Positions 32,813 to 44,273 of a stretch of 64,000 bases of DNA are shown here, piece after piece. Positions within the stretch are counted from its first letter, which is position 1. Each line of letters starts with the position of its first letter. The notes beneath the pieces are model-generated. The model ran no database searches. It was not told where the DNA came from and saw nothing but the letters and a program-made list of their open reading frames with translations. The position numbers and the translations under genes are program-made. The DNA is from Helianthus annuus (taxonomy: Eukaryota; Streptophyta; Magnoliopsida; Asterales; Asteraceae): the NCBI RefSeq assembly GCF_002127325.2, contig NC_035449.2:145552946-145616945 (forward strand), written 5' to 3'.

Positions 32813-35610
32813 TGTCACACCCCAACCGATGGCGGAGTCATCGGGGCATGGCACTGAGCGAAACAGATTGTCCAGAAGTTTCCATAACAACTATCATTAC
32901 TATTCAATTTATATAATACGTCCCATACCGTACCTTAAATAGCAAACAAATTATTACAGATAACATCAAGTCAAATATTCTGTTCCGACAACTCAGATTT
33001 AAATATAAAAATTATTCAAATGCTTCTAAAGACTCGATCTGCAAGATCTACAGACAACTATGCTGTAGACGCTTATTCTAAGCTCGCCTTCCTAGCAGAT
33101 ACGCATCCTAATTGCCTGTCACATACGTTAAAATAAAGTCAATACACATAATGTAAAGGTGAGCATACAAGTTTGATAATAGCATATAGAGTTCGAAATA
33201 GTTTACGCATAACCAGCACGTACACAGAGGAAAACAAATCATGTTAATTATCGACATGGATCTATCGATACCAATGACTGCGGGTTGACTGCCCAAGGCA
33301 GTTCGCAATACATGATTACCACCGTAATCCATGCAAGTAATTGTCTTTAATAACCCCCGTGTGAACAGGTGCTGAGTTCAAACTATAGTACTATCGTCGT
33401 TAAGGCAGGTAGACAACATTCCACGTGTAAACATAACAACAGGCATTCATTTAGTCACGTAATACATGCGGTAACGGTTAGCGTTTAAAGTAGTTGAGTA
33501 GTGTGTTCAATTGTGATTTAGAATAAGTAACGTATGTAACACCCAAAAGTGCTAAAGCAAAAAGGGTTCGAGTATACTCAAAGTGATTGATGGATTGAAG
33601 GGAGCACTTGAGGGTAGGGTTAGCCTGAATAGTTCGATAGCATAACGATGAGCAACACGTAAACGTAAACAAGTGTTGGAGGGTCGGACAGCCTGGTCGA
33701 TCGGACGGCAGGTCCGATCGGACGGCTTGTTCGTTCGGTTAACCAGTCCGTTCGGACAGTCTGCCCGGTCGGTCGGTAGGCCGATCGGATGGACTGTTCG
33801 AGTGGAATGTTTCTTCCTTTGAGAAGGATGTGTTTGTGTTTGATGACTTTTGAAGTTTTCGTTGTAGCATTTGAAGACATTAAAGTATCCTTGCCTTTCA
33901 GGTCGATCGATCGAACGGACCATTCGATCGGTCGCTTAACTGATCGGTTAGGTACTTCAACAACAAGTTCTTATCAGGGTGTCACCTGGTTGGACGGCTC
34001 GACCGATCGGGTGACACTCCAACGCGTTGAGCAAGCTGAAAATCGATTAAGTGTTGAAGCATAGTATCTCATGATCCGAAGAGTAATTCAAATCAGACCG
34101 TAGTCCGATCGAACAGCACTTCGTTCAATACTAGACATCATGGAATTGTTAAAGTGTGGGGCCATGTGCTAGCCGATCGGTTGGCCTGGTCGATCGGCTG
34201 GCTTGTCCGATCGGCTAGGCTGTCCGTTCGGACAGTCAGCCCGATCGGTCAGCTTCCTGACCTGGTCGGCCTATTCGTCTAACACTTGGCTGTTCTGATT
34301 GTTTGACGTTATATCGAGGTACTTTGACAACGAGTTGAACTATAGAACCCTTATTCCTACTTGTTTCTTTTGATCGGACAGGAATCACCCATATCCGGCC
34401 GGTGAACTGTTCGGAACAGAGTTTAACGTTTAACCCAAAGTCGGTGAACCTCGTGGATAGAACCCGAATCGTGAACCGCACAACTATTAGATTGATTAGT
34501 GAGTCGGTTCAAGCTCCGTTTCTTCCGGTTTGAAGGCATTGAGTGTAAAAGAGTTAAAAGAAAGTTGGGAAAACATTCTTTCAATCCTTTTCACCGTGTA
34601 ATGCTTAGATCTATGGAAGATCTTTGCTTGTTTATGTGGAAATTGGCTAGATCCAAGTGATTCCTGGTGGATTGAAGCCAAAACATGTAGTTCTTCAAGA
34701 ACACCATGATGACATCATCCTAGAACACTTGAATCTTGATGATTTCACGGTTAGAAATCAAGATTTGAAAGATAGAAAGATGTAGGAGTGTGTATGGATC
34801 AAGAAAGTACAAGATTTAGGATGAAATCTTTCCGGAATCGGAAGGAATCTGAGAAAAGGAGGGGAGCACGAGCTGGTCGGTCAGAGCTTTCCAAAAGTGG
34901 TAAAGATGACATTGACAGGGGTATTTATAGGATGCCAAAAGTGGAAAGGGTTGGCTGATCGGTCAGGCATCCCGATCAGACAGCCTGTCCGATCGGACAG
35001 TAGTCCGGTCGGCTGGGTCGTGCGATCGGCTGAGAGCCTGATCGTTCAGCTGCCTGATTCGAGCGTCCGGTGCGACGATTTTTGATATTTCGATTTCGAT
35101 TGCGATTGATGAGAATACGATAGAGTTTCCTATTCAAATTACTTTTAATCCCAACCACTATATCTAACATACAATCACCTATGTCTCGCGCTGTCTTTTC
35201 GCCACCAATCATCATAATTCGATTTTGATTAAGTTCGACTGAGTTTCGAGTTTTGATTCGAGTTTCGATTGATTACCACACATAACATAAAGTAGACATG
35301 CACAGGTAACACACAAGGCACACACACCCGTATAATAACACCAAGGTCGCATAATTCGAGTTTCGAGTTCGATGATGATTTGATTAGCTTGATGATTGAT
35401 TAATTGACTTTATCGCATTGTTACTTCCTACTATTCACAGTCGTTTAGCGTTTCGCGTCGATAAATAAACTTTGATTAATTCGACTTTTAGCATATACTC
35501 CACATAATACAACTAACGTAATCGCAAACATAAAATAGACTAACTATGGTCAAAGGAGTCAATCTTGACTTTGACTTTGACTTTGACGTTCGGTAACACG
35601 GGGTGTTACA
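32813..35610 (-). repeat. 3' LTR of element 5
   Basis: 2798 bp. Contains four clusters of the palindromic word CCGATCGG and relatives (about 33680-33800, 33900-34020, 34110-34275, 34950-35070) and a TTTCGATT/GAGTTTCGA-rich stretch at 35085-35380. The many overlapping short frames in the clusters are translation of the repeat, not genes. Confidence 0.93.
33680..35070 (-). repeat. CCGATCGG / CGATCGGACAG word clusters in LTR 5 (left copy)
   Basis: Dozens of copies of (T/G)CCGATCGG(A/T)C(A/G)G, GTTCGGACAG or CGGTCGG variants are grouped in four clusters within 1.4 kb. The core CCGATCGG is self-complementary. The same clusters occur in the right LTR at about 42355-42475, 42570-42690, 42775-42960 and 43620-43745. 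Confidence 0.85.
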
Positions 35611-35645
35611 GCCTCCCCTTGTTTAGGGAATTTCGTTCCGAAATT
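35611..35645 (-). other. polypurine tract and 3' hairpin of element 5
   Basis: On the minus strand AATTTCG-GAA-CGAAATT (35645-35629), then 18 nt with AAACAAGGGGAGGC, then the LTR start TGTAACACC at 35610. Same layout as elements 2-4 and 6. Confidence 0.8.
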
Positions 35646-35702
35646 AGGCTGAAAGCTGCACAACACCGTGAACCACGTTGAGAACTTTCTCTCTCTAGAC
35701 TT

Positions 35703-38654
35703 TCACTTGAACAACTGCGGGTACTTCGCCTTCATGTCGCTTTCGAGTTCCCAAGTGAACTCTGCGCCTCGTTTGCCTTCCCATCGGACTTTCACAATAG
35801 GAATGTGCGAGCGTCTGAGTTGCTTGGTTTGGCGATCCATGATTTCGACAGGCTTCTCCACGAAGTGTAGCGTTTCGTTTATTTGAAGGTCGTCGAGAGG
35901 TACAATCAAGTCATGATCTGCTAGGCACTTTCGGAGGTTTGACACATGGAAAGTCGGGTGGACGTTACTGAGTTCCTTCGGTAGTTCGAGTCTGTAGGTG
36001 ACTTTTCCGATCCTTTCCAGAATCTTAAAAGGTCTAACATATCAAGGCGCTAGTTTCCCTTTCTTGCCGAATCTGACCACACCCTTCCAAGGTGATACCT
36101 TTTGGAGTACGTAGTCGCCAACGTCGAATTCAAGGGGCTTGCGTCTTCTATCGGCGTAACTTTTCTGTCTATCCTGGGCTTTCAACAAGTTGTCTCGGAT
36201 TTGGAGGACGTTGTTAGTTGTTTCTTGTAATAGCTCAGGATCGGTTAATTGCGAGTGACCGATCTCGTGCCACACAATAGGCGATCGACATCTCCTTCCA
36301 TATAGGGCCTCGAATGGTGCCATTTGGATGCTAGTATGATAGTTGTTATTGTACGAGAATTCGACTAACAGCAGGTATTTGTTCCAATTACCACCAAAGT
36401 CTATGACACACGCACGAAGCATGTCTTCAAGAGTACGGATCGTTCTTTCAGTCTGTCCGTCGGTTTGAGGATGGAATGCGGTACTTAAGTTAAGCGACGT
36501 ACCGAGAGCTGCTTGAAACGTTTCCCACAATCGCGACGTAAACCGAGCATCACAGTCAGAGATGATGTCACGAGGCGTACCATGATTACAAATGATCTCC
36601 TCGGTGTAGATTCGGGCTAATCGCTCTACCTTGTAGTCTTCTCGTATTGGCGAAAAGTGGGCTGATTTAGTCAAACGATCAACGACAACCCAAATGCTTT
36701 CGTGACCTGATGACGTGGGTGGAAGCTTGGTTATGAAATCCATAGCTATACTCTCCCACTTCCATATAGGGATTAGCGGTTGTTCGAGTAAGCCAGAGGG
36801 TCTTTGATGTTCAGCCTTGACCCTTGCACAAGTCAGGCATCTTCTGACATAGAGAGCAATATCCCTTTTCATACCCGGCCACCAGTACTTGTAACGAAGA
36901 TCCTGGTACATTTTATCGGCACCGGGATGAATAGAATACCGAGATTCGTGGGCTTCATCCATTAGAATCTTTCGCAATTCGGTCCGCTTAAGGATCCAAA
37001 TTCGGTCCAGAAAATAGAAGATCCCATTCGATTTGCTTACAAGCTGAGCTCCATCGTGATAGATTCTCTCCTTCTTCAAGGTGCGTTCATTGAAGCAAGC
37101 ATGTTAGGCTTCGCGGATGAGGGTTTCGAGATCGTGTTGGGCTTGGGTATTACGAATACTGAGCAAATAACTACGTCTGCTGAGCGCGTCGGCAACGACA
37201 TTTGCTTTGCCTGGGTGATAACGAATCTCGTAGTCGTAATCATTGAGGAGTTCTACCCATCGACATTGACGCATGTTGAGTTCTCTCTGATTAAAGATGT
37301 GTTGTAAACTCCTGTGATCGGTGAAAATCGTACACTTGGTACCATACAGGTAGTGTCGCCAAATCTTTAATGCAAAAATAACCGCGCCTAGCTCGAGATC
37401 ATGGGTTATGTAGTTCTTCTCGTGGATTTTGAGCTGTCAAGAAGCGTAAGCTATAACCTTGTCTCGTTGCATGAGGACATAACCAAGGCCAAGGTTGGAA
37501 GCATCACAGTAGACAATGAAATCGTCGTTCCCATCAGGCAATGAGAGAACAGGAGCATTGCAAAGCTTATGCTTGAGGGTTTGGAAGGCAGACTCTTGTT
37601 CGGTTACCCAAACAAAAGACCTGTCTTTATGCGTAAGAGCGGTAAGCGGCACAGCGATCTTAGAGAATCCTTCGATAAATCATCGATAATAGCCCGCTAA
37701 TCTGAGAAAAGAACGGACTTCAGACGGGTTCTTTGGTGTAATCCAACTCTTAACTGCTTCAATCTTCGTAGGGTCGACATGGATACCTTGACTATTCACG
37801 ATGTGACCCAGAAACTGAACCTCTTCTAACCAGAATTCATACTTGGAGAACTTGGCATAGAGTTGGTTCCCCTGGAGTAACTCGAGAACCAAACGTAGAT
37901 GTTGCACGTGTTCGGCTTTCGATTTGGAATAAATCAAGACGTCGTTGATGAACACGATAACGAAACGGTCAAGATACGGCTTACATACACGATTCATCAG
38001 ATCCATGAAAACCGCGGGTGCGTTGGTTAAGCCAAAAGGCATAACAACGAACTCATAGTGGTCGTAGCGAGTGCGAAATGCAGTTTTAGGTATATCTTCT
38101 TCCTGAATACGTAACTGATGATAGCCTGAGCGTAGATCGATCTTCGAGAAACACGTAGCACCTTGCAGCTGGTCAAATAAATCGTCGATGCGAGGTAGGG
38201 GGTAACAGTTCTTGATGGTTAACTTATTCAATTCCCAATAGTCGATACACATCCTAAACGACCCATCCTTCTTTTTGACGAAAAGGACTGGTGCGCCCCA
38301 AGGAGAGGTGCTCGGGCGAATAAAGCCTCTTTCAAGTAACTCCTGGAGTTGGTTCGAGAGTTCCCGCATTTCGGATGGCACGAGTCGATAAGGGGCTTTG
38401 GCTACGGGGTTAGCTCCAGGAATGAGGTCGATACGGAAGTCGATATCACGACTTGGCGGTAATCCAGGAAGATCATCAGGGAACACCTGAGGAAATTCAC
38501 GGACCACTGGAACATCTTTAACTTCAGCCTTCTTTTTCTTTTCCTTATCCGCTACTACAATGTTAGCCAAGAAAGCTCTGTATTCCTTGCGGAGATACTT
38601 GCGAGCTTGGACCCATGACATAAGCTTGAGATCTTTCGAAGCAGTTTCCCGTAC
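35703..38654 (-). pseudogene. pol of element 5 (RT, RNase H, integrase, chromodomain-like tail), degraded
   Basis: Read on the minus strand from about 38650: RT (about 38450-37950), RNase H (about 37560-37250), integrase with zinc motif and D-D-E core (about 37000-36420), and tail IPIVKVRWEGKRGAEFTWE (about 35800-35740). In-frame stops at 37680 (CGA to TGA, after GYYR), 37437 (CGA to TGA, after AYAS), 37104 (CAA to TAA) and 36042 (CGA to TGA, after GKLAP) break it. Each is one C-to-T change on the coding strand relative to family consensus. The RT catalytic FIDD reads FIND (Asp to Asn, G to A), and several Arg codons became Cys or Trp. A one-base deletion near 38650 separates it from gag-protease. 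Confidence 0.9.
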
Positions 38655-40315
38655 ACACATAGCAAGTCACCATTCGCGAGCGAGAATCGAATCATCTTAT
38701 CGAAGCACACAACTTCAGCATGGTTTTCGCGAAGAAAGTCCATGTCTACTATGATATCAAAACTTCCGAGTTGCATCGGAATGAGGTTGATTGGGAAGAT
38801 GTGATTGTTGAGCTCGAGAGTACAATCACAAAGAACAGAATTAACGGCGACAGTTCTTCCAGAAGCGACTTCAACTTCGAATGACGAAGGGAGATAAGAG
38901 CGCTTACGACTAAGGAGCTTCTCGAATTCAAACGACACAAAGCAGTTATCGGCTCCAGTATCAAACAAACATGATGCATAAATACCATTCACAAGGAACG
39001 TACCATTAACCACGTTGTTGTCAGCTTGGGCTTGACGAGCGTTGATGTTGAAGGTTCTGGCGCGTGCTGCTTGTTGCTGCTGCTGGGGCTCTTGCTTCAT
39101 AACCCTGTTCGGGCACATGTTTGCAAAATTGTTAGGGTCACCACATGCAAAGCAGACTCGAGCATTGATCGCGGGTGCCTTAGCTGCGTGTTGGCCTTGC
39201 GGGGCTGGGAGTAGAGCTTGCTGAGCAGTGGCTTGAACTGGGGCTTGACGAGGACCATAGCGACAATTAGCAGTAAAATGGCCGTACAAATTGCAATGAG
39301 CGCAGAAACGACAGGCAAGACCCACCGGATGATGATATGAGCATGTTGGGCAGAGCGGGTGGGGGCCTGTGTAAGCACGCTTTGCTGGCGGCGCTTGAGT
39401 AACTGGTGCTGGGCGATGATGAGACTGTTGCTGAGCCGGTTCGGCTTGCAGAGGAGCAGCAGTGGTTGTGACAGCACAGTTCTTGTTGCTGGAGCTACTG
39501 TTGTTGTGCTTCTTCTTGCGGCGTGACGACCTGGAAGGTTGGGCAGTGGCGGTTTCGGTGGTTGGTGCAGTGGTAGCTTGATGCAGAGACTTGGAGGGCT
39601 TATCCCAGAAACCAGCTTTTACTCGCTTGTCGTTGATCTCGGCGGCAAGCAAGTAAGTCTCCTCAATTGATGATGCCTTGGCGGCATGAACAAAGGCGGC
39701 AACACAATCGGGTAGAGCTCTAATGTACTTCTTGATGGCCATGTCTGACGTCTTGACTTGATCGGGACAGATGATGCTGAGCTATTTAAAGCGAGCAGTT
39801 AAGGCAGCGTTATCTCCATCCTTCTGCTTAATGTTCCAAAACTCGTCCTCCAGCTTTTGGCATTCATGGGGAGGGCAGAATTCGTCGATCATGATGGCTT
39901 TCGGCTCTTTCCATGTCAGCTCATAAGCTGCATCATTTCCGCGTTTGTTTCGTTCGGCCGTCCACCAGTCTAGAGCTCGGGACTGGAAGACGCCAGTTGC
40001 GTTTAGGGTACGGAGATTTTTTGGACAGCCGCTTTGGCGCAGGGTGACTTTGATGGAATCAAACCATTGAAACATAGCTGTTGGGCCATCTTCCCCGGTG
40101 AATTCCTTTGGTCCGCATGCCTTGAACTGTTTAAAGCTGAAAACAGTCTTGGTAGCGTCTTTGGGAGCTTCAGTTCTTGACTCCTCGGAAGATTTGCTGA
40201 CGTTTTCATAGACATCGCTCACAGCTTTTGCTACTTGCTTGGCGATGAGAGCAGTAAGACGCCTGTCTCTCTTCTCTTGGCGGGTAAGTGGGGTTCGGTG
40301 TCCGGATGATGACAT
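38555..40315 (-). pseudogene. gag-protease of element 5, degraded
   Basis: ATG near 40315 (MSSSGHRTPLTRQEKRD) opens a gag whose core (FKQFKACGPKEFTGEDGP) lies about 40145-39850. A TAG at 39782-39784 (CAG to TAG, after ARFK) interrupts it. The frame resumes to 38555 and includes a CCHC knuckle CAHCNLYGHFTANC (about 39310-39265) and a second knuckle in which His is replaced by Asn (CFACGDPNNFANMC, about 39160-39115). The protease DTGAD lies about 38960. At about 38650 the frame shifts by one base into pol, probably by a deletion in GGGAAAC. The element could not make a normal polyprotein. Confidence 0.9.
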
Positions 40316-40324
40316 GGTCTGCAA

Positions 40325-41462
40325 CAGACATCGTCGTAGGTCTCAGACACATCAAAATCGAATCTCACCTTACACGTCTACTACTTAGTAAAGCTTAGGA
40401 ACACGTCGAAACACGTATCGCATAAACACATAAGCACATAATCACAGATTCACGTAGTCACAGAAGTACATAAGCACGTAGGGCACGTAGAGCACAGGGA
40501 CACATAAACACAGAAGCACATTCCTATTTAATCACAGAGGCATTCAGAATACAGAAACCTATCATTCAAGGTCGCGTGTCGTTCGAGTATAGCGATCGCG
40601 TGTAGCATATCGAGTAGTATAGTATAATCGTATAGCAAGTCGAGTATAGTATAAGCGTATATCGTAGCATAATGTCGTTTAGATTTGTAGCGACTTGTTA
40701 GCGTATTGAGATAGAAGAGCAATGCGAGTCGTGTGTGTTGATCGAAGTGATAGAAAAAATCAAATAACCCTCCAAAAATTTAAGCACATAAACAGGTAAC
40801 TACACACAAAACACATAAATTCGACGAATTGTCAGAGTCGGCAGTTGCGGGCTCAGAATCGAAACACATAAAATCGGGAGATAGATTGTCTGCGGCTATT
40901 AGACATCGACTACCCAAAGCGATTCGACTATTCTCAATAGACTTGTCGTCACATTTCGACTTTCGGGATTGTGTTTCCACCTCGGTTCTTGGGCATTCAG
41001 CACGTATTCCCTAGGTCATACTTGTGAGTTCCGGTCGTTGGAGTCCGTCGAGGCTTTGGTGAGATGAGCAAAAGTCGGAATAAGTTGTCAAGGTTAGGGT
41101 TTCACCCCTGGCTTAGCAACTTCTTCCTTGTTTTACTGAATTTGAGGAGATTATTCATCAAAATATGGATTTCACTCCTGATTTGGTATAATCCTCCTCG
41201 TTAAACAAGCGTTCGTTATTGAAAATAGTGAAGAAATTATTGATAAAACAACATTAACCTAGCAACTTAGTCGAGAGATTGCGGTTTTCACACCTAATCC
41301 CGACTGAGTCACTTGTCGTTATCCAAAAATTCGAGTGTGGTGATGATGAGAATTAGCAGGATGTATAGCACATAAGCTTGGTCTGTTGGTTCCTAACTAT
41401 AGTCTAGGTCTCTAAGACTTCGACCCGGACTAGGTCGAGTATAGCCTAATTCCCTATAGTTA
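40325..41462 (-). other. untranslated leader of element 5
   Basis: About 1.1 kb between PBS and gag without a credible gene. It contains CACATAA-rich low-complexity sequence at 40400-40520, a CGAGTATAG/ATCGTATAG-rich stretch at 40550-40680, and the three stem-loops at 41082-41308. Confidence 0.7.
41082..41308 (-). other. three leader stem-loops with conserved loop, element 5
   Basis: Between gag and PBS, three stem-loops carry a loop like GGRTTTCACNCCT (plus-strand reading). H1: AAGTTGTCAAG/CTTAGCAACTT (41082-41122). H2: GAGGAGATTAT...ATAATCCTCCTC with inner ATCAAA/TTTGGT (41144-41199). H3: CTTAGTCG..GATT/AATC..CGACTGAG (41266-41308). Stems are unrelated in sequence. Five similar hairpins occur in the leader of element 6. 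Confidence 0.75.
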
Positions 41463-41476
41463 TGGCTCTGATACCA
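41463..41476 (-). other. primer binding site of element 5
   Basis: Minus strand TGGTATCAGAGCCA next to the 5' LTR (41480), complementary to the initiator tRNA-Met 3' end. Confidence 0.93.
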
Positions 41477-41479
41477 ATC

Positions 41480-44268
41480 TGTCACACCTCAACCGACGGC
41501 AGAGTCATCGGGGCATGGCACTGAGTGAAACAGATTGTCCAGAAGTTTCCATAACAACTATCATTACTATTCAATTTATATAATACGTCCCATACCGTAC
41601 CTTAAATAGCAAACAAATTATTACAGATAACATCAAGTCAAATATTCTGTTCCGACAACTCAGATGTATATATAAAAATTGTTCAAATGCTTATAGAGAC
41701 TCGATCTGCAAGATCTACAGACAACTATGCTCTAGACGCTTATTCTAAGCTCGCCTTCCTAGCAGATAAGCATCCTAATTGCCTGGCACATAAGTTAAAA
41801 TAAAGTAAATACACATAATGTAAAGGTGAGCACACAAGTTTGATAATAGCATATAGAGTTCGAAATAGTTTACGCATAACCAGCACGTATATAGAGGAAA
41901 ACGAGGCATGTTAATTATCGACATGGATCTATCGATACCAATGACTGCGGGTTGACTGCCCGAGGCAGTTCGCAATACATGATTACCACTGTAATCCATG
42001 CAAGTAATTGTCCTTAACAACCCCGTGTGAACGGGTGCTGAGTCCAAACTATAGTACTATCGTCGTTAAGGCAGGTAGACAGCATTCCACGTGTAAACAT
42101 AACAACAGGCATTCATTTAGTCACGTAATACATGCGGTAACGGTTAGCGTTTAAAGTAGTTGAGTAGTGTGTTCGATTGTGATTTAGAATAAGTAACGTA
42201 TGTAACACCCAAAAGTGCTAAAGCAAAAAGGGTTCGAGTATACTCACAGTGATTGATGGATTGAATGGAGCACTTGAGGGTAGGGTTAGCCTGAATAGTT
42301 CGATAGCATAACGATAAGCAACACGTAAATGTAAACAATTGTTGGAGGGTCGGACAGCCTGGTCGATCGGACGGTAGGTCCGATCGGACGGCTTGTTCGT
42401 TCGGTTAACCAGTCCGTTCGGATAGTCTGTCCGGTCAGTCGGTAGGCCGATCGGATGGACTGTTCGAGTAGATTGTTTCTTCCTTTGAGAAGGATGTGTT
42501 TGTGTTTGATGGTTTGACTTTTGAAGTTTTCGTTGTAGCATTTGAAGACTTTGAAGTATCCTTGCCTTTCAGGTCGATCGATCGAACGGACCGTTCCATC
42601 GGTCGGCTTAACCGATCGGTTAGGTACTTCAACAACAAGTTCTTATCAGGGTGTCACCTGGTCAGACGGCTCGACCGATCGGGTGACACTCCAACGCGTT
42701 GAGCAAGTTGAAAATCGATTAAGTGTTGAAGCATAGTATCTCATGATCCGAAGAGTAATTCAAATCAGACCGTAGTCCGATCGAACAGCACTTCGTTCAG
42801 TACTAGACTTCATGGAATTGTTAAACTGTGGGGCCATGTGCCTGCCGATCGGTTGGCCTGGTCGATCAGCTGGCTTGTCCGATCGGCTGGGCTGTCCGTT
42901 CGGATAGTCAGCCCGATCGGTCAGCTTCCTAACCTGGTCGGCCTGTTCGTCTAACACTTGGCTGTTCTAATTGTTTGACGTTATATCGAGGTACTTTGAC
43001 AACGAGTTGAACCATAGAACTCTTATTCCTACTTGTTTCTTTTGATCGGACAGGAATCACCCATATCCGGCCGGTGAACTGTTCGGAACAGAGTTTAACG
43101 TTTAACCCGAAATCGGTGAACCTCGTGTATAGAACCTGAATCGTGAACCGTACAACTACTAGAATGATTAGTGAGTCGGTTTAAGCTCCGTTTCTACCGG
43201 TTTGAAGGCATTGAGTGTAAAAGAGTTGAAAGAAAGTTGGGAAAACATTCTTTCAATCCTTTTCACCATGTAGTGCTTAGATCTGTGGAAGATCTTTGCT
43301 TGTTTATGTGGAAATCGGCTAGATCTAAGTGATTCCTGGTGGATTGAAGCCAAAACATGTAGTTCTTCAAGAACACCATGATGACATCATCCTAGAACAC
43401 TTGAATCTTGATGATTTCACGGTTAGAAATTAACATGTGAAAGATAGAAAGATGTAGGAGTGTGTATGGATCAAGAAAGTACAAGATATAGGATGAAATC
43501 TTACCGGAATCCGAAGGAATCTGAGAAAAGGAGGGGAGCACGAGCTGGTCGGTCAGAGCTTTCCAAAAGTGGTAAAGATGACAATGACAAGGGTATTTAT
43601 AGGATGCCAAAAGTGGAAAGGGCTGGCCGATCGGTCAGGCATCCCGATCGGATAGCCTGTCCGATCGGACAGCAGTCCGGTCGGCTGGGCCGTTCGATCG
43701 GCTGAGAGCCTGATCGTTCAGCTGCCTGATTCGAGCGTTCGGTGCGACGATTTTTGATATTTCGATTTCGATTGCGATTGATGAGAATATGATAGAGTTT
43801 CCTATTCAAATTACTTTTAATCCCAACCACTATATCTAACATAGAATCACCTATGTCTCGTGCTGTCTTTTCGCCACCAATTATCATAATTCGATTTCGA
43901 TTGAGTTTGACTGAGTTTCGAGTTTCGATTCGAGTTTCGATTGATTACCACACATAACATAAAGTAAAGGTAACACACAAGGCACACACACCCGTATAAT
44001 AACACCAAGGTCGCATAATTCGAGTTTCGAGTTCAATGATGATTTGATTAGCTTGATGATTGATTAATTGACTTTATCGCATTGTGACTTCCTACTATTC
44101 ACACTCGTTTAGCGTTTCGCGTCAATAAATAAACTTTGATTAATTCGATTTTTAGCATATACTCCACATAATACAACTAACGTAATCTCAAACATAAGAT
44201 AGACTAACTATGGTCAAAGGAGTCAATCTTGACTTTGACTTTGACGTTCGGTAACATGGGGTATTACA
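41480..44268 (-). repeat. 5' LTR of element 5
   Basis: 2789 bp, homologous end to end with 32813-35610. Its terminal TATTACA has a change from the TGTTACA of the other copy. It lacks about 8 bp around 43965 relative to the left copy. Confidence 0.93.
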
Positions 44269-44273
44269 TATAA

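Larger units (their letters stand above)
32813..44268 (-). mobile_element. Element 5: complete gypsy (chromovirus-like) retrotransposon, inactive
   Basis: Two LTRs (32813-35610 and 41480-44268, 2.8 kb each) in direct orientation enclose PBS, leader, gag and pol on the minus strand. A perfect 5-bp target duplication TATAA lies at 32808-32812 and 44269-44273. LTRs begin TGTCACACC on the plus strand and end GT(G/A)TTACA. The LTRs differ by scattered substitutions, a few percent by eye, so this is an older insertion than elements 3 and 6. gag-pol has five nonsense changes and one frameshift. Confidence 0.95.

Noticed and set aside
33552..34064. Arg/Ser/Thr/Asp-rich frames, repeated at 42218-42736
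   Set aside because: They are translations of the CCGATCGG word clusters in the LTRs of element 5, present on both strands.
37464..41476. Programmed frameshift between gag-protease and pol in element 5 (about 38650)
   Set aside because: The element has many other disabling changes, and elements 1 and 3 use one continuous frame. A simple one-base deletion is the better explanation.
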